Positions 39,501 through 51,357 of a DNA stretch of 64,000 nucleotides are shown piece by piece. How positions within the stretch are numbered: position 1 is the stretch's first letter; each line of letters starts with the position of its first letter. The notes beneath the pieces were generated by a model. That model made no database searches. It worked only from the letters and a program-made list of their open reading frames with translations, and was not told the origin of the DNA. A program made the translations under genes and the position numbers. This DNA is from Mangifera indica (taxonomy: Eukaryota; Streptophyta; Magnoliopsida; Sapindales; Anacardiaceae). The stretch covers positions 4,402,001 to 4,466,000 of the forward strand of contig NC_058147.1 of assembly GCF_011075055.1 (NCBI RefSeq), given 5' to 3'.

Positions 39501-42500
39501 TCATCCACCAAACTAACACTAATGCTAACTTATTGTCAAAACTAATAGGGATCAAAACTGATACCGGATCCTCAGCAATAGTTGCCACTTGGGCTACAAC
39601 ACGACCATAATGCTTCCCTTTGGAGTCCTGAACTTCAACAATTAGATCATCTCCAAGACTATCTGGAAAGCTGCAGGCGATGTCAGTGCCTGAAGCAAAT
39701 TCTGTTCTAAAAGAAGATGAAGAAAGGACAAGAGAGCATACAAGAGATGTGTTTCACCAGATCCAGGCTGCATTCGAATGGCATCTTCTTCAGTTGAACT
39801 TTTCAACCTTAATGTACAAGAGTATGTTTCTGTACACATTTGCAGGAAGAGAAGACAGAAGAACAAAACAAGAACAGAAAGAGGGCGAAACTTAAGCATA
39901 TTGAGTTATGAGAATAAATAGGAATGTACTAGCAAAGAGTTTATTATACAGTTAACAATACTTTGCACTTAGAGAGTCAGTAGCAAGCAGTTCAGCAGTT
40001 TAGATCCAATAGATAAACATAAACACACAGAGAAATTCCTCCACCTTCCCCAAGTACAAATGCTCAGTTCAAAGATGTATGTTAATCTAAATTGTTCCTA
40101 ACATGCAGGAAGCCAAACCCCAAGTAATGAACAATGGTTAACTCCAGTGAATAACTCTATAAACAACTATCTATGATGCATAATCCCTACAAATAAAGCA
40201 CATAATTTGCTACTTTTGAATACCTTGCACAATGTCATAAGATGATGTGCTACTGCATAGACTTGTCACACCAGTTTTTAGCAGTCCAGACACCTGTTTT
40301 ATATACTGAGTACTGGCATGCACATATGCCAAGCTCTGATGAGAAAATGAAAGATTTGCAGGTGCATGAGGTACAAAACGAATTTTTCGAAGTGATTGCC
40401 AGCCAGAAGAGAGAGATGACTGCAAACTGGAGAATCGATATCGGATTGATTCCAGTTTTATCACCTGTGACCTTAAAGATGTCATACTACATGTGGTAGG
40501 TGGATCTAGGCTTGTCTTCACTTTACGTACTGCAAAATGAACAAAGATCTAAGGACAACCCATACTCAGGTTCTGAATGGAGGAGACATCAAAGCTGGAA
40601 TGCAAATTCACCTTGAACCTTCATCTTCCCAATAACCTTCTTAGGTTTAGGTGCAGCCCTTTCACTAGCAGGTTCTGAAGTGCGCTTCACCAATAGTTCC
40701 TCTTCAGACTGCAATAACACTTGCTGCAACCTATAATTCAATAACCGAAGTTCCACGAGGTTAAGAATACATTAGACCAATTCTTGAACCTTCTAGCTAC
40801 TAACAATTCAATCAGTCTTGCAATTTGGTTTAATAGATTGCATGGTTCTTCCAACCTGCAGCTCCAAAAAGAGAGCAGAAACTAGAAAATATGCAAAACC
40901 TTATTCTTAAGTCAAAGAACAGAACTGTGAGAGAAAAAGGCCAATTAGAAACTTGACTCACCCAAATGCTTCACGTAGTAGAGCACACTCATTATCCAAA
41001 AACATGGGTGCTTCCATACAACCCCTAGCCCAAGCATGAAGGCAAAGTCGAACACAAGCATCATATGCAATTACAGCATGCCATGGCCCAAGAGTACTGT
41101 ATTTGATATGGAAGAAATTAATTACGGTTAATGAACAGAATAGATTCCATGACTTGAGGTACAGAATTTTCAATCGGCATTATCTACAATTATTGGGTTT
41201 TTTAAAGATACCTGGCATGAAATGTAGGGAGGCAAGATGGGGATGAACCTGAAGGCACAGCTGGTTCAGCACCTACTGCAGTTCTGTACGTGAAGAAAAG
41301 AAAAACAAATAAAAATGATGTATTATACTGAAACAAAAACTTCAGGCACATATCACAAAACTACACTAATATATCTCCCAACTAAGGTACCATTACTATG
41401 ATTTTACCAAAGAGAACCATTAAGAAAATCATACAACCTTGCAAACTGACCCGAATTCCTGATTCCAGTAATATCATCTGGCCTAACTCCAGGTGTGGGT
41501 TTATATGCATTTGAATCAGTCTTAGCGGATGAACCGCGAATATTTGCCATGGCTGTGGCAGACTGTACTCTTGGTGCTGGAACTTGTTCTGCAACTTGTT
41601 TAATTTCCTGAGCAGAACCAGAAAATGGAGGTGCACTAGGAATGCCATCTCCTTCATCATCATCAAAGAGCTTGTCATCATGTATGCTTCTAGAATGCAG
41701 ATCCTGAAAAGCAGATCAACTTAGCTGGCCAGCATTTCACTTTATATCCTGGGTTATGCAATGATATGTCACTGGAAATTTCAATTATCAGCTCTGCTAA
41801 TAAACATGGCCAATAGTGATGAAGAATTGCCCCAGATACAATCACAAAAACATAAAGTTCTAAAGCACATATTCCAAGCACCAACAGCCCTAAAATAAAA
41901 TGAAAGAACACAACCAGTAAACAAAGAATAATGATGAAGAATGGCGAGAGTGGGCACTAAACATCCTGAGGAAACTACTGGATTAAGTCTTTCGCTTAGT
42001 TCTAACAAACATCGGTAAACTTCACACCCCTTCAGCAAGCTTTTTAGGTGAGAGAGAACCAATGGCAATTTAGTGGAGGCCCCAATAAGTGGTATTCGAG
42101 CCCAGGGTTTAAAGAACAATCCATCTAAGGCAAGGTTTCCAGTCCACGTAATATTAGTTCCAACTTTGCCCATCCCCAAAGGGCCAGTTGAGGGGAAATT
42201 TTGACCCCTTTACTCCTTGTGGAGCACCTAAACTAAGGTTTGGCCTTGGCCTAATGTGGGAGAGTGTGGGGGAGGATTGTTAGGAATCCTACATTGGTTG
42301 GGAATTGAGTTGGGTGTGGTAATATAGGTGTGGGGGAAAGCCTACCACTTTGAGCTTGCTTTTGAGGTGGTAAAAGCCCAAAGCACTTTTGTGGAAGCCC
42401 AACACTTCACAACTAGTGTGCTCTAATATTATTTGCATGCTAAAAGATGTATAAATAGAATGTTTTTTTTCCAATACATTACTAATTGAAATTCATCCAT

Positions 42501-43508
42501 GAAAGCAGTAATAAATAAATGAATATGTGCAAATTCACCTTTGGCATGGCATTAACCAATTCAAGGTTTGACAAAGAAATCAAGATCATCATTGATAATT
42601 ATATACAAATTATGAAAATAATGAAATGCTCTTCTCATATATAAGAACATATCATTTTCAAGAACAATCAATCCAATTCTCACAAACTATCCAAATTATA
42701 CATTAAGTAATGAAACGAACCCTTTTGACTGTGCTTCTTAGATTGGCATGTGAAGCCACACTTGACGTATACCCCTCCGAAACATATGCTCTTCTCCTCA
42801 TTCCACCAACACCATCAAAACTCCCCACTTGAGTAGTTGAAAACTCAGAGCTAGCAGCTGAATCTGATTCCTCCTCTTTCTCTGTATAAACAGTCCTTCC
42901 ATTTCCCCTCATCAACCTCTCCCTCAGGCTTCTATCCCTCCCAAAAATCGTCTCCCTGGACGAACTCACATCTGAATACCCATAATCACTTGTGTAACGT
43001 ACATGCCTTTCCACAGAATTTCCATTTATATGAGGGATTCTTGGGTCTTGTGGTGATGAATCTAGCGAGTATCTTCCACCGTACACATCATCCTCTGAAT
43101 CGGTGGTCATGTCATTTTCAGATGCGGACGCAATATCCCCAGCATCCCTAGTGAATGTCCTAGATACCGGAATAGCAGTTGCCGGCAAGTGGCCGCTTCT
43201 GAATTTCGACGGCGGGGGTAAGTCAAATCCGCGGCTGATACGGAGGTTAGTCATAGATGGTCTTAGATTTGAATTTGATAATGGTACTTGATTCTGCTTT
43301 ACAAAATTTAGAAAAAGAAAAATCGATTCAGATTTAGTTGCAAAAAATGTTGAGTAAATTTCTATGCAGCTAGATCACACAACACTGAAGAGACAAAAAA
43401 AGAACTAATAAATAATTAAAAATTACGTGAATAAATAAAAAACGAAACCATTTAGCCGATCTCTCTTACCCAGAGAACAGCATTGTTGTCAAGACCTTCA
43501 GCGTACAT
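33509..43508 (-). CDS. Large plant protein of unknown function (At4g24610-like)
   Basis: Twenty-two exons join in phase: 43508-43470, 43293-42721, 41703-41438, 41283-41212, 41096-40962, 40730-40612, 40529-40224, 39829-39742, 39670-39565, 39478-39365, 38804-38641, 38477-38357, 38120-37896, 37816-37626, 37128-36961, 36881-36776, 36144-36007, 35562-35401, 35322-35122, 34976-34782, 34669-34598, 33661-33509. They encode 1,237 residues. The first 300 residues are Ser/Arg-rich and probably disordered, with acidic patches (TTDSEDDVYGG, LFDDDEGDG). The rest is ordered and largely helical, starting at LGPWHAVIAYDACVRLCLHAW. I know the family from Arabidopsis At4g24610 and At5g65440, the former annotated misleadingly as a pesticidal crystal protein; there is no toxin similarity here. 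No signal peptide or membrane segment is evident. The position between the 240-residue gene and PGI supports the assignment. The intron after exon 2 carries a retroelement fragment. Function is unknown. Confidence 0.88.
36204..36376. mobile_element. Palindromic MITE, family B
   Basis: The left arm GTGCACAACCCATGTACAC and the region down to ACATGTCACCATATGATTGG are mirrored by the right arm, which ends AAGCTGTGCACGTTGTTTGTGCAC-like. The centre is TTTACCTTTAATTTTAAA. It lies in an intron of the large minus-strand gene (between exons 36881-36776 and 36144-36007). No coding capacity; the superfamily is not clear from the ends. Confidence 0.6.
42090..42478 (+). mobile_element. Truncated TRIM retroelement (PBS to 3' LTR)
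   Basis: A primer-binding-site-like phrase, TGGTATTCGAGCCC (42090-42103), is followed by about 165 non-coding bases. A purine tract (GTGTGGGGGAGGA) and a 201-bp LTR come next, running from TGTTAGGAATCCTACATTGG (42278) to CCAATACA (42478). The start phrase and the very short interior are typical of plant TRIM elements. No matching 5' LTR is found upstream of the primer site, so the element is 5'-truncated. It lies in the intron after coding exon 2 of the large minus-strand gene. Confidence 0.6.
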
Positions 43509-43519
43509 GATTGCTAGGA

Positions 43520-45504
43520 CTCTGTTTTACCTGCAACTACAACCAAATTTAAAACATAATATAAAAGATTGAAAAAGAAAAAGACAAAGACAAGGACAAG
43601 AGCTTTTAAGACAGAAGTACTAAACACAAACAGTTCAAAGACAATGAAAATGCAGAGACAGACACTTAAGAAACGAAGTTAAGGGTTTCACAGGCGATTG
43701 AGGTAAGAAATAGCAAAGTTTTAATAAGAGACAACGATCGAAGAAGAGATCAACCTAGAAGACTTGACAGAGTACGAGATTTGAGAAGAAAAGCTTTTGC
43801 TTCTCTTCTAAGCTTATTTTGTTCAGCTCGCTCAGTTACTCAAACCAAAAGCTGTCTCCATCCCTGCAAATTTGATGGGTTTTTTTTCTTTTACTATTTT
43901 TGTAATAATTTCTTTTTCTCTCTCTCTCTCTCTTTTATAATAAACCAGCGATACAATGGAATTATATGTACTGATATCAATTGAGCACACACATGAGACT
44001 GGCGGTACGACGTCGTTGAGATAATCCAAATTTTTGTAATTTTCAATCAAAGGGAAAAGTAGTTCACTTGCTCTTATAAGAATTAGCAAGTACGTGTCGA
44101 GAGGAATAAAGCGCACTTGTACTCGCGGCTGCATAAAAAGAAACTAACGAGTAGAGTGACGTGGCAAACGGAGTCCGGTTATTTAGTATTATTTAATAAA
44201 TTGAGTGGTTCAAACGTCGTCAGTGGGACTCCATCTTGGTCCAATTTCCCGCTGTACATTTGAATGAATTAATTGGCTATGGAGTACGGACTTATGTTTG
44301 GTAGGTCCCACCTATGGTTTTTGGTTTTGTCTTAGCAAATAGCCATGTGCAGTGTCCATGTGCTCGTCGGCCCTGGATTTCTGGCATTTTTGTATTGTCC
44401 TGTACAAGGAATAACCACTATTTCCCACACAAAGTCACATGAACAAGGTAAATTCAGGATGCAGGTTTTGTCTAAATTAATATCAAAATTTTAATTTATT
44501 TTATGTTTGTTGTAAATATAACACACCAATATATAAAAACAATAAATAGATTAAAGAAGAATTGAAAAGAAAGAAAGAGAAGAGGGCAAAAACTATTGAG
44601 AGAAATATGATTTTCGGATATTTTTAATTACAACGGGAGGGGGGTGCCCTCAAATCAAGAAAAATGGCTTTCACACTCAAGTTAAACAAAAACAATTTAA
44701 TGTTTTCACACTCTTTGGTCAAAGTTTCCTCTCATGTGATGAAAAATCTATATTCTGTAACAATATTATGATTATATAATTGATTATTAAATTTGAGATT
44801 TTATTTATAATTAATTCAATCATAGATAGATGATTCAATTTAAGAATTTTTTAAATACCAAAAAAGAATTAACTAGTTATGAGTTTTGAAATCGAAAAAT
44901 AATCTTTTTTTTTCTTTCGACAAGCATTTAATTAATTTTGAAAATAGACTAATAAAAATATTTAAAAATTCCTTCAGTAACTTTAAATATTTATTAAAAG
45001 TAAATAATATTTTATTTCAAAGCTTTATTAGATAATTTCCAAGCAAAAAAACCACTAGAGAAGAAGGTGGTGGGAAAGGCCAACCCAATGGCTTTTTTGG
45101 AATAGTTGCTAAAACGAAAAATAATTAAACCTTAAAGAAAAAATGTAAATTTTTAAATTTTTAAATAGAAAGAAGTTGTTAGTTTTTTAAATTAAAAATA
45201 TATATAATTTTATTTATTTTAATATTAATAATAAAATTATTATTTTATTTTTATAATTAATTAGAAAATTTAATAAAAGTTATATCAAGAGTAAATATTT
45301 AGATTTTTGAAATCAACGGGCGGATATTAGCGAACTAAAACTTGGGTGGAAATAAGTCCTTTGGGCTTTTTCGTATCGCCAGGGTCTGCTGCAACTACCT
45401 TGACTGGGGACCACAAGAATATATAAGGATAGTTTATTAATGCTCTTATCACAGTAAAGCTCAAACCACAAGTATAACATATCAATGATATTCATTGATG
45501 CCGA
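43520..45504. other. Intergenic region with a MITE end remnant
   Basis: The first few hundred bases upstream of 43508 are the leader and promoter side of the large minus-strand gene, including a short CT repeat near 43917-43935. The rest is AT-rich. ACTTGGGTGGAAATAAGTCC (45338-45357) followed by TTTGGGC resembles the right end of the Mutator-like MITEs. ACTATTTCCCACACAAAG near 44417 resembles a left end; whether they are one old element is uncertain. No gene is supported. Confidence 0.5.
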
Positions 45505-48500
45505 TTAAGCATACGGTTCGTCAACATTACACTCACCAAGGAAAACTTTTATGCTATGTGGTGAGCCACAACTGCCTTCAGCAATCAGCGCTCTGTCGTT
45601 GGCAGCCATGTGAGCTATAATTTTGTAAATCATTTCAATCTGCACCTACAAATTATGAAAAGTTGGGCAAATATTTCATTATAGAAATGCTTTCTCAAAC
45701 AACCACCGAACATGCATTTTCCGGAGCATGGCAACGCTTGGCAACTTCGTCAAGTGTTAATGGTTCAACAGGCTCTTTACAGCTGAAGAAAGAGAAGCGC
45801 AATGGTGAGAATCAGTAATAGATATATTGTTATATAAAGCATCCCATCAAAGAAACATTAATTTATAAGAGTTCCAGCCTCATTTGAGAAATATACATAT
45901 ACTCTCAATTCAATGTTCGGCAAGCATCATAGATAAATTTCAATACCCAAAAAGAATTAATTTTAATTGAACCTGGTTAGTTTTATTGTTTCATTATAGA
46001 ACCCAGTGTACTTGAATCTTAATTTAAGTTGTTGTATATTGGTGGCCAAACGACTATTTCCCACCCAAGTTATGCTGTAATGACAAGTTTCCACTATTTA
46101 ACTATGGAAACACCAAATACTCACCCATGGCCGGTTAAATTTAATAGAACCCTAACGTCTGAAAATTTTATCTCTTTTTACCTCCCTAAACTTTAAAAAC
46201 TAAAATTTTTCCTCAGTCTAAGTTTTAAAAAATGGTAGTTTCACCATAGGGTTTGGTTTTAAAATCTTCGGCGACCTTTCCGGCTCCATTGCCGACGACC
46301 TCTCCCTCCCGAAGCATCGTCTTCGTCTGGGAAGACGGAGAACTTCGTCTTCCCTGACGAAGTTTTTCGTCTTCCAAGGTATCTCTGACACCGATCGACC
46401 CTCCAAATGGGAGGAAAGAGATCGTCGGAAGGAGAGGATGCTTCGGGAGGGAGAGGCCGTCGGCAATGGAGCCGGAGAGGTGGCTGGAGATTTCAAAACC
46501 AAACCCTAGGGTGAAACTGTCATTTTTTAAAACTTAGGCTGAGAGAAAATTTTAGTTTTCAAAGTTTAGGGGGGTAAAAATAGATTATATTTTAGTTTAT
46601 TTTTTAATATTATAAAGAAAATGAAGATTTTACCCTTACCACAGTTATTTTTAACTGGTCATGGATAGGTATTTGGTGTTTTTATAATTAAAGAGTGGAA
46701 ACTTGTCATTACAGCATACCTTGGATGGGAAATAGTTGTTTGACCTATATTGGTTCAGATATCTGAATGTTCCAATCTTCCCCACAATTTGTCATTGCCC
46801 TGAATTATTCATGAATCAATTTTAGTTATTTTGCCGGGAATTAGAATCTATTAAGCTAGTTCACCACTTAACCAAAGTATAAATTCAAGACTTGTAATTT
46901 CAGAACAAAAGCATAATAAAACCCAGATTCCAAATATCTGAATCTTACCTGGCCTCATCCAGCACTGCCAGAACCTGCTTCTGGAGAGCTAATACTTCTC
47001 CTGCTGTTTTTTTTTCCAGCCTCCACTCGAGTTAAAATTAAATATAAATACATAAACAGAAAGAAGAAAGTCACCAGCAAGATTAAATGATTTAAAATGT
47101 GCTGAACAAACTGAAAGATGTTGTAAACAGTGCCAAAGCATGGTGAAATTACAGCTATATCCTCTTACTCTCACTTTCCAGGCCACAAAACCTTATAAGG
47201 CTTTCTTCAAGAACCTAGTTTCCTTAAAAAAGTAAGCGTGTATTTACCAGGTTGATGGTAAGCATTAACATTGACAAGTGAGGCATCTATCCCAACAGGC
47301 CGCTCATAAAGTGCTATAAGAGCTCCCACCGACCTAGGAGTCACTTCGCGCACAGTGACTGAAATGGACTCCCGGCTGTTAGCGTACAGAACCGATCTTG
47401 TTCCCTGAAAAAAAAAAATAGATTTATCAATAGAAGCAGAACATAACCATAAGTTTATAGATCAAGAGCCACCAGGCAATTTTTTAAAAGTTGTTGATTG
47501 TTCTACCTGAAGCATTCCAAACAAGTAGTCACCACAAGTAACACCTGGTTCAAGCTCCCAATCATGACCAGGGGGTCTATCGCGCAACACTTCTATGAAT
47601 GCCACGAGGAAATTGTGCAAACCTTCTCTAAGTTGTTGAATGTAACTAATCGAAACAAAAGGCTGATAGGAAAAGGTGTATTGAGTTTAAGTATACATCA
47701 GCAAATATGTAACAGTAGGTACTTGATTCACCTGCAAAGTTAAGGAGTTATAAACTCAATCCATATAACATTTTGATACAAAAAAACAGACTGTATTAAC
47801 TACAAAGTGTGGATTCATATGTAGAAGATTACCAACAAACCATTTCTAGTTTCAGGGGTACGTCCACTCTGAATAGAGTGACAACTAATCAGCAAATTAC
47901 TAAATGTGAGATTACAAACAACAATATATAACAGTCACGAGAAAAAGGAGAAAAGAATGTAGAAGATGATGGTTTCCATGCAGACCTTTGAAATCACAAT
48001 TACAAGTGCAGAAGCCAATTCAGGGCCAAGCTGTGCAATTTGATAATCAATTCCAGCAGGATCCGTATTGTCTATGAATCTTATCTACCAACAAAACAAA
48101 AATTATTATTCACCAATACAAAAGCATAGATGAAATATAATCAATTAGACTTATCAGCCTCTAGCACCACGATTATTGTATCATATGCCCAGTACATGGC
48201 ATTATAAACTCAATAGTTACCAGTTCAGCATTTGATCATTTGCATAAAGATTGGTAAGCCCCTCATATTCTAATAGAGAAACTAGAATCTCAAAAGTTGC
48301 ATGAATAAGTTTAAAATAACTTCAAAGGAGGATTATCGGGGACCAACGCCTCTGCAACAAACTGTGGTCCAAGAGCTGAACCTCCTATCCCAACAGAGAG
48401 TATCGAAGTAAAATGACCCTTCAGGGAAGACGACAGCTTAATCTGCATTTTTCAATGTCAAAATTGAATAAATAAGTTAACAATTTCTTCATTGCGAAAA

Positions 48501-49089
48501 TTCTACTAACCAAATTAAATCAACAACAAAAAATTTCCAAAGAGATGTACTCGATTGAGAACAAACTGACCTTACCACTGACGACTTCATCGGCAAACCT
48601 GCAGACAGCATCAGGCGTGGTATCAATCTGCGTCTTCAAGAAGGAGGTAGGCGCGATATTAGAATTTCTCAACCAATAGTGTCCAACCATTCTTCCCTCG
48701 TCAGGATTCGTAACCGCGCGCTTTCCCAACTCCTCCATCACCTTAAGAGCCGCCTGAAATCTCGGCTCCATCTCCCGAATCATCAGTGAGCCCAATCCGA
48801 CTCACATATCACATCCAGGTACAACCCTAGCTCCTTGTGTTGGTAGAACCAGTCAACGTACCGTTTCCACAACTCAAGTGGATCTTTCTCTAACCCTTCT
48901 TCTCTTTCTTAGGTACACTGTCGTTCACGAGCCAGGGACTGAGTTCATATCAGGCTCGGCGTCCGAGTTGAAAGAGTCGAGACCGTTATGAAATCTTTGC
49001 GGACAGATGGAATTGATTTATTGGTTGCCTGGTTGGATTTTCGTCCTTGAGAGATGGCGAGGATGAACAGAGACCAGAAGGAGAAGCCA
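45505..49089 (-). pseudogene. PGI1: Degenerate plastid glucose-6-phosphate isomerase gene
   Basis: Exons homologous to plastid PGI (interconversion of glucose-6-P and fructose-6-P for starch synthesis) are recognisable in order, but they cannot encode the enzyme. ATG 49089 opens a transit-peptide-like start (MASPSGLCSSSPSLK) that hits a stop after about 34 codons. Conserved words [21 protein letters not shown] and MEPRFQAALKVMEELGKRAV lie in different frames with extra and missing bases between them. At 48321 the exon ending DNPPLK has lost its donor: using the only nearby GT creates a stop at the next exon junction. After TPETRNGLL (exon 47868-47833) the next exon is already [12 protein letters not shown] (47645-47507), so roughly 150-170 central codons, including the family's catalytic Glu and His segments, are absent from only 187 intervening bases. 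The exon near 47028 has one surplus A in a 9-A run. Later exons (47404-47248; 45782-; 45639-45505, ending in [10 protein letters not shown]) are well preserved, suggesting fairly recent decay. A Mutator-like MITE occupies one intron. Confidence 0.88.
46044..46745. mobile_element. Mutator-like MITE, copy 3 (702 bp)
   Basis: Third copy of the family at 4852 and 11036. It starts GGCCAAACGACTATTTCCC and ends GGGAAATAGTTGTTTGACC, with inverted arms pairing over at least 100 bp. Perfect 9-bp target duplications TATATTGGT lie at 46035-46043 and 46746-46754. The core is GC-rich, with repeated CGTCTTC/GAAGACG words. It lies in an intron of the PGI pseudogene. Confidence 0.88.
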
Positions 49090-49386
49090 TGGAGAAATGA
49101 AATGATTTTATTTGACCGATGATAAAGTTTACTTTTGTTCAGAGTTTAATTACGGGAATACCCTCCATGCATGATCTTACGTTAATTTGACTGATTTATA
49201 AACTTGCCAAATCCACGCTAGTTTCTGATATTACGGGAATACCCTCTAATGAAGTTGCTTGATTTCTTTCCTATTATTACTAGATTTATTTCCTAGTCCT
49301 TTATTATTTTCTGTTTAATTATCAGGAAATATTTGTATAACGATCAGAATTATTGTATCTCCTTTTCCTATAGGGAAACATTGCTA

Positions 49387-49399
49387 CACTATATATATT
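49387..49399 (+). promoter_or_regulatory. TATA-like motif before the GH17 pseudogene
   Basis: ACTATATATATTT lies about 40 bases before ATG 49433. The spacing would leave a very short leader, so this is only a plausible core promoter. Confidence 0.35.
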
Positions 49400-49432
49400 T
49401 CGTCGCTCATCATAAAATTTTATGAGTAAACC

Positions 49433-50628
49433 ATGGATTCAGCCAGATTCCACGCTGCTTTCTTTGTTCTGGTAACCTTTTTATTCCATGGAAGACTAAC
49501 ATTTGCCTTTCTTGGAATCAACTACGGCCCGATAGCCGACAATCTTCCGCCGTCAGCAAAAGCTGTTTCTTTCGTTCAATCAGTTGGTGCCAGCAAGGTG
49601 AAGATTTTTGACGCTGAGCCATCAGTCATTACAGCTTTTGCCAACTCCAACATCGAGCTCATTTTTGGACTTCCAAATGAGTTTTTGCAGCAGACGCAGA
49701 ACCCCGACGAAGCTCGAGCTTGGGTCAGAAAAAATATCCAACCTTACTTGCCTGCCACCAAAATCAGCGGCGTCGACGTCGGCAACGAAGTTTTGACACT
49801 CGCCGATCCTGTCCTTAGAAGTTCTTTAGTTCCTGCAATGCAAAATATTCGTCAAGCACTGGTTGAATTAGGTTTAGAGAAGCAAGTTATTGTTAGCACA
49901 ATTCATGCGTTAAACATTCTTCAAAGCTCTTATCCTCCGTCTTCATGCTCTTTTAGGCAGGATTTAATGGGGGAGATCACCGGTGTAGTGGAGTTTCACA
50001 AACAAACCAGCTCTCCGTTTTTTATCAACGTTATCCTGTCTTTGTTTACAAGGACAATCCTCAACAAATGTCTCTTGATTTTGTTCTCTTTAGGCCAAAT
50101 AGCCAAGGATTTGAAGACCCTTCAACGAATCTTCGTTATGCCAACATGTTTTTCGCTCAGTTTGATGCTGTGTACCATGCGCTCGCTTCATTGAACGCTA
50201 AAGAATTGGCTGTTCACATCACTGGGACTGGCTGGCCGTCAAAAGGAGACAGTAATGAAGCTGGTGCAACGCCTGAAAACGCCGCGGAGTACAATACTAA
50301 AGTGATGAAGCTTGCCTCTGAAAGAAGGGGGACGCCTTTCAGACCAGAGGCCGAATTCAATGTATATATATTTGCTCTGTTTAATGAAAATCAGAAGCCC
50401 GTACCAACCTCCGAGAGAAATTTTGGGCTGTTTAAGCTTGATGGGTCGCCGGCATATCCCCCGCAACTTTCCGACCAGCCTGGAAAGGACCCCTGGCATG
50501 GGCACAAACACTCCCATGCCATTCGTGGCAGAGGGAGAGAAGTCAATGGAGATTCCAAGAAACATTGGTCTTCGGGCTATCCTTCTAATCGGTATTGGTT
50601 GTCATTCATGGCAGGGGAAGACGGCTAG
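49433..50628 (+). pseudogene. GH17 beta-1,3-glucanase, frameshifted and nucleophile lost
   Basis: The frame opens with a signal peptide (hydrophobic residues 8-26, ending FAFLG) and the GH17 start LGINYGPIADNLP. It keeps the proton-donor motif VDVGNEVL. At about 50030 one T appears to be missing: family-like sequence (YPVFVYKDNPQQMSLDFVLF) continues in the next frame to a stop at 50628, while the original frame ends at 50194. In the second part the motif normally SETGWPSKG reads TGTGWPSKG, so the catalytic nucleophile Glu is replaced by Gly (codon GGG). The C-terminal half otherwise keeps NVYIFALFNENQKP and NFGLFKLDGSP. The gene is intronless and lacks the hydrophobic GPI-signal tail that many relatives have. 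Intact members hydrolyse callose or fungal glucan in the wall. Two independent lesions make a working enzyme unlikely. Its neighbour on the left is also a pseudogene. Confidence 0.85.
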
Positions 50629-50639
50629 TTGTCGGTCAA

Positions 50640-51357
50640 AGAAAGCTAGTCAGAGAAGATAAATAAAAATGAAACCCTAAAAAAAAAATATATATATAAA
50701 TTTTCAAATTAAAAAATATATATGATAAATTTTTTTAAATATTTTTGTTAAATAATAATTTTATTTCTTATAATAATAATAGATTTTAATAAATTAATAA
50801 ATATTTAAATTATTAAAAATTAATAAATATAAATTTGAGTTTATATTAGACCTTGAGTGGGGATAACTCTTTTAGTCATAATTTAAATTTCCAAATTATA
50901 TATTTTATTATTCCTAAAAACACTTTCGCTACTTGGTTTCTAGGAACACACTCTCAAAATCAAATGCCTAAGAGTAATATAATAATAATTTTATTATATA
51001 TAAAATAAAATATAACAGCTTTTTATTTATATTTAAATATTTTAGACAAAATAATTTAATTCTCAACCAAACTTTTCAAACTCATATATTTTGTAACAAT
51101 TATCTGTATGGTCATTTTTTTACGTATGAATCTAGATTTTCCTTTCTCCGCATACATAATTTGGACCGCAACTGTATTATTTACTCATTACGCGGCACTC
51201 CGATTAACACAGACATTAACCGGAGGGCCATCGCCACGGACCCCACTGAACGCGACAACAAAATCGATCTTACAAAATTATCAGCAAACAACATTCTTAG
51301 CACCCAACTTCAACTCCTTTTTGGCTATCTTCTCTGGACTGAAAAATCGTAATCAAC
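50640..51357. other. AT-rich spacer
   Basis: About 700 bases with long A/T runs (50670-51090). CCTTGAGTGGGGATAACTCTT near 50853 faintly resembles a Mutator-like MITE end. The last 200 bases are the 5' flank of the J-domain gene. No gene is supported. Confidence 0.5.

Noticed and set aside
33509..43508. Pesticidal crystal toxin homologue, as the public name of the Arabidopsis relative suggests
   Set aside because: No Cry-toxin domain or motif is visible; the protein is a long plant helical protein with 22 exons and conserved synteny.
46218..46502. 94-residue minus-strand open frame in the third MITE copy
   Set aside because: It is produced by the GC-rich palindromic core; no start context, splice signals or conserved motif.
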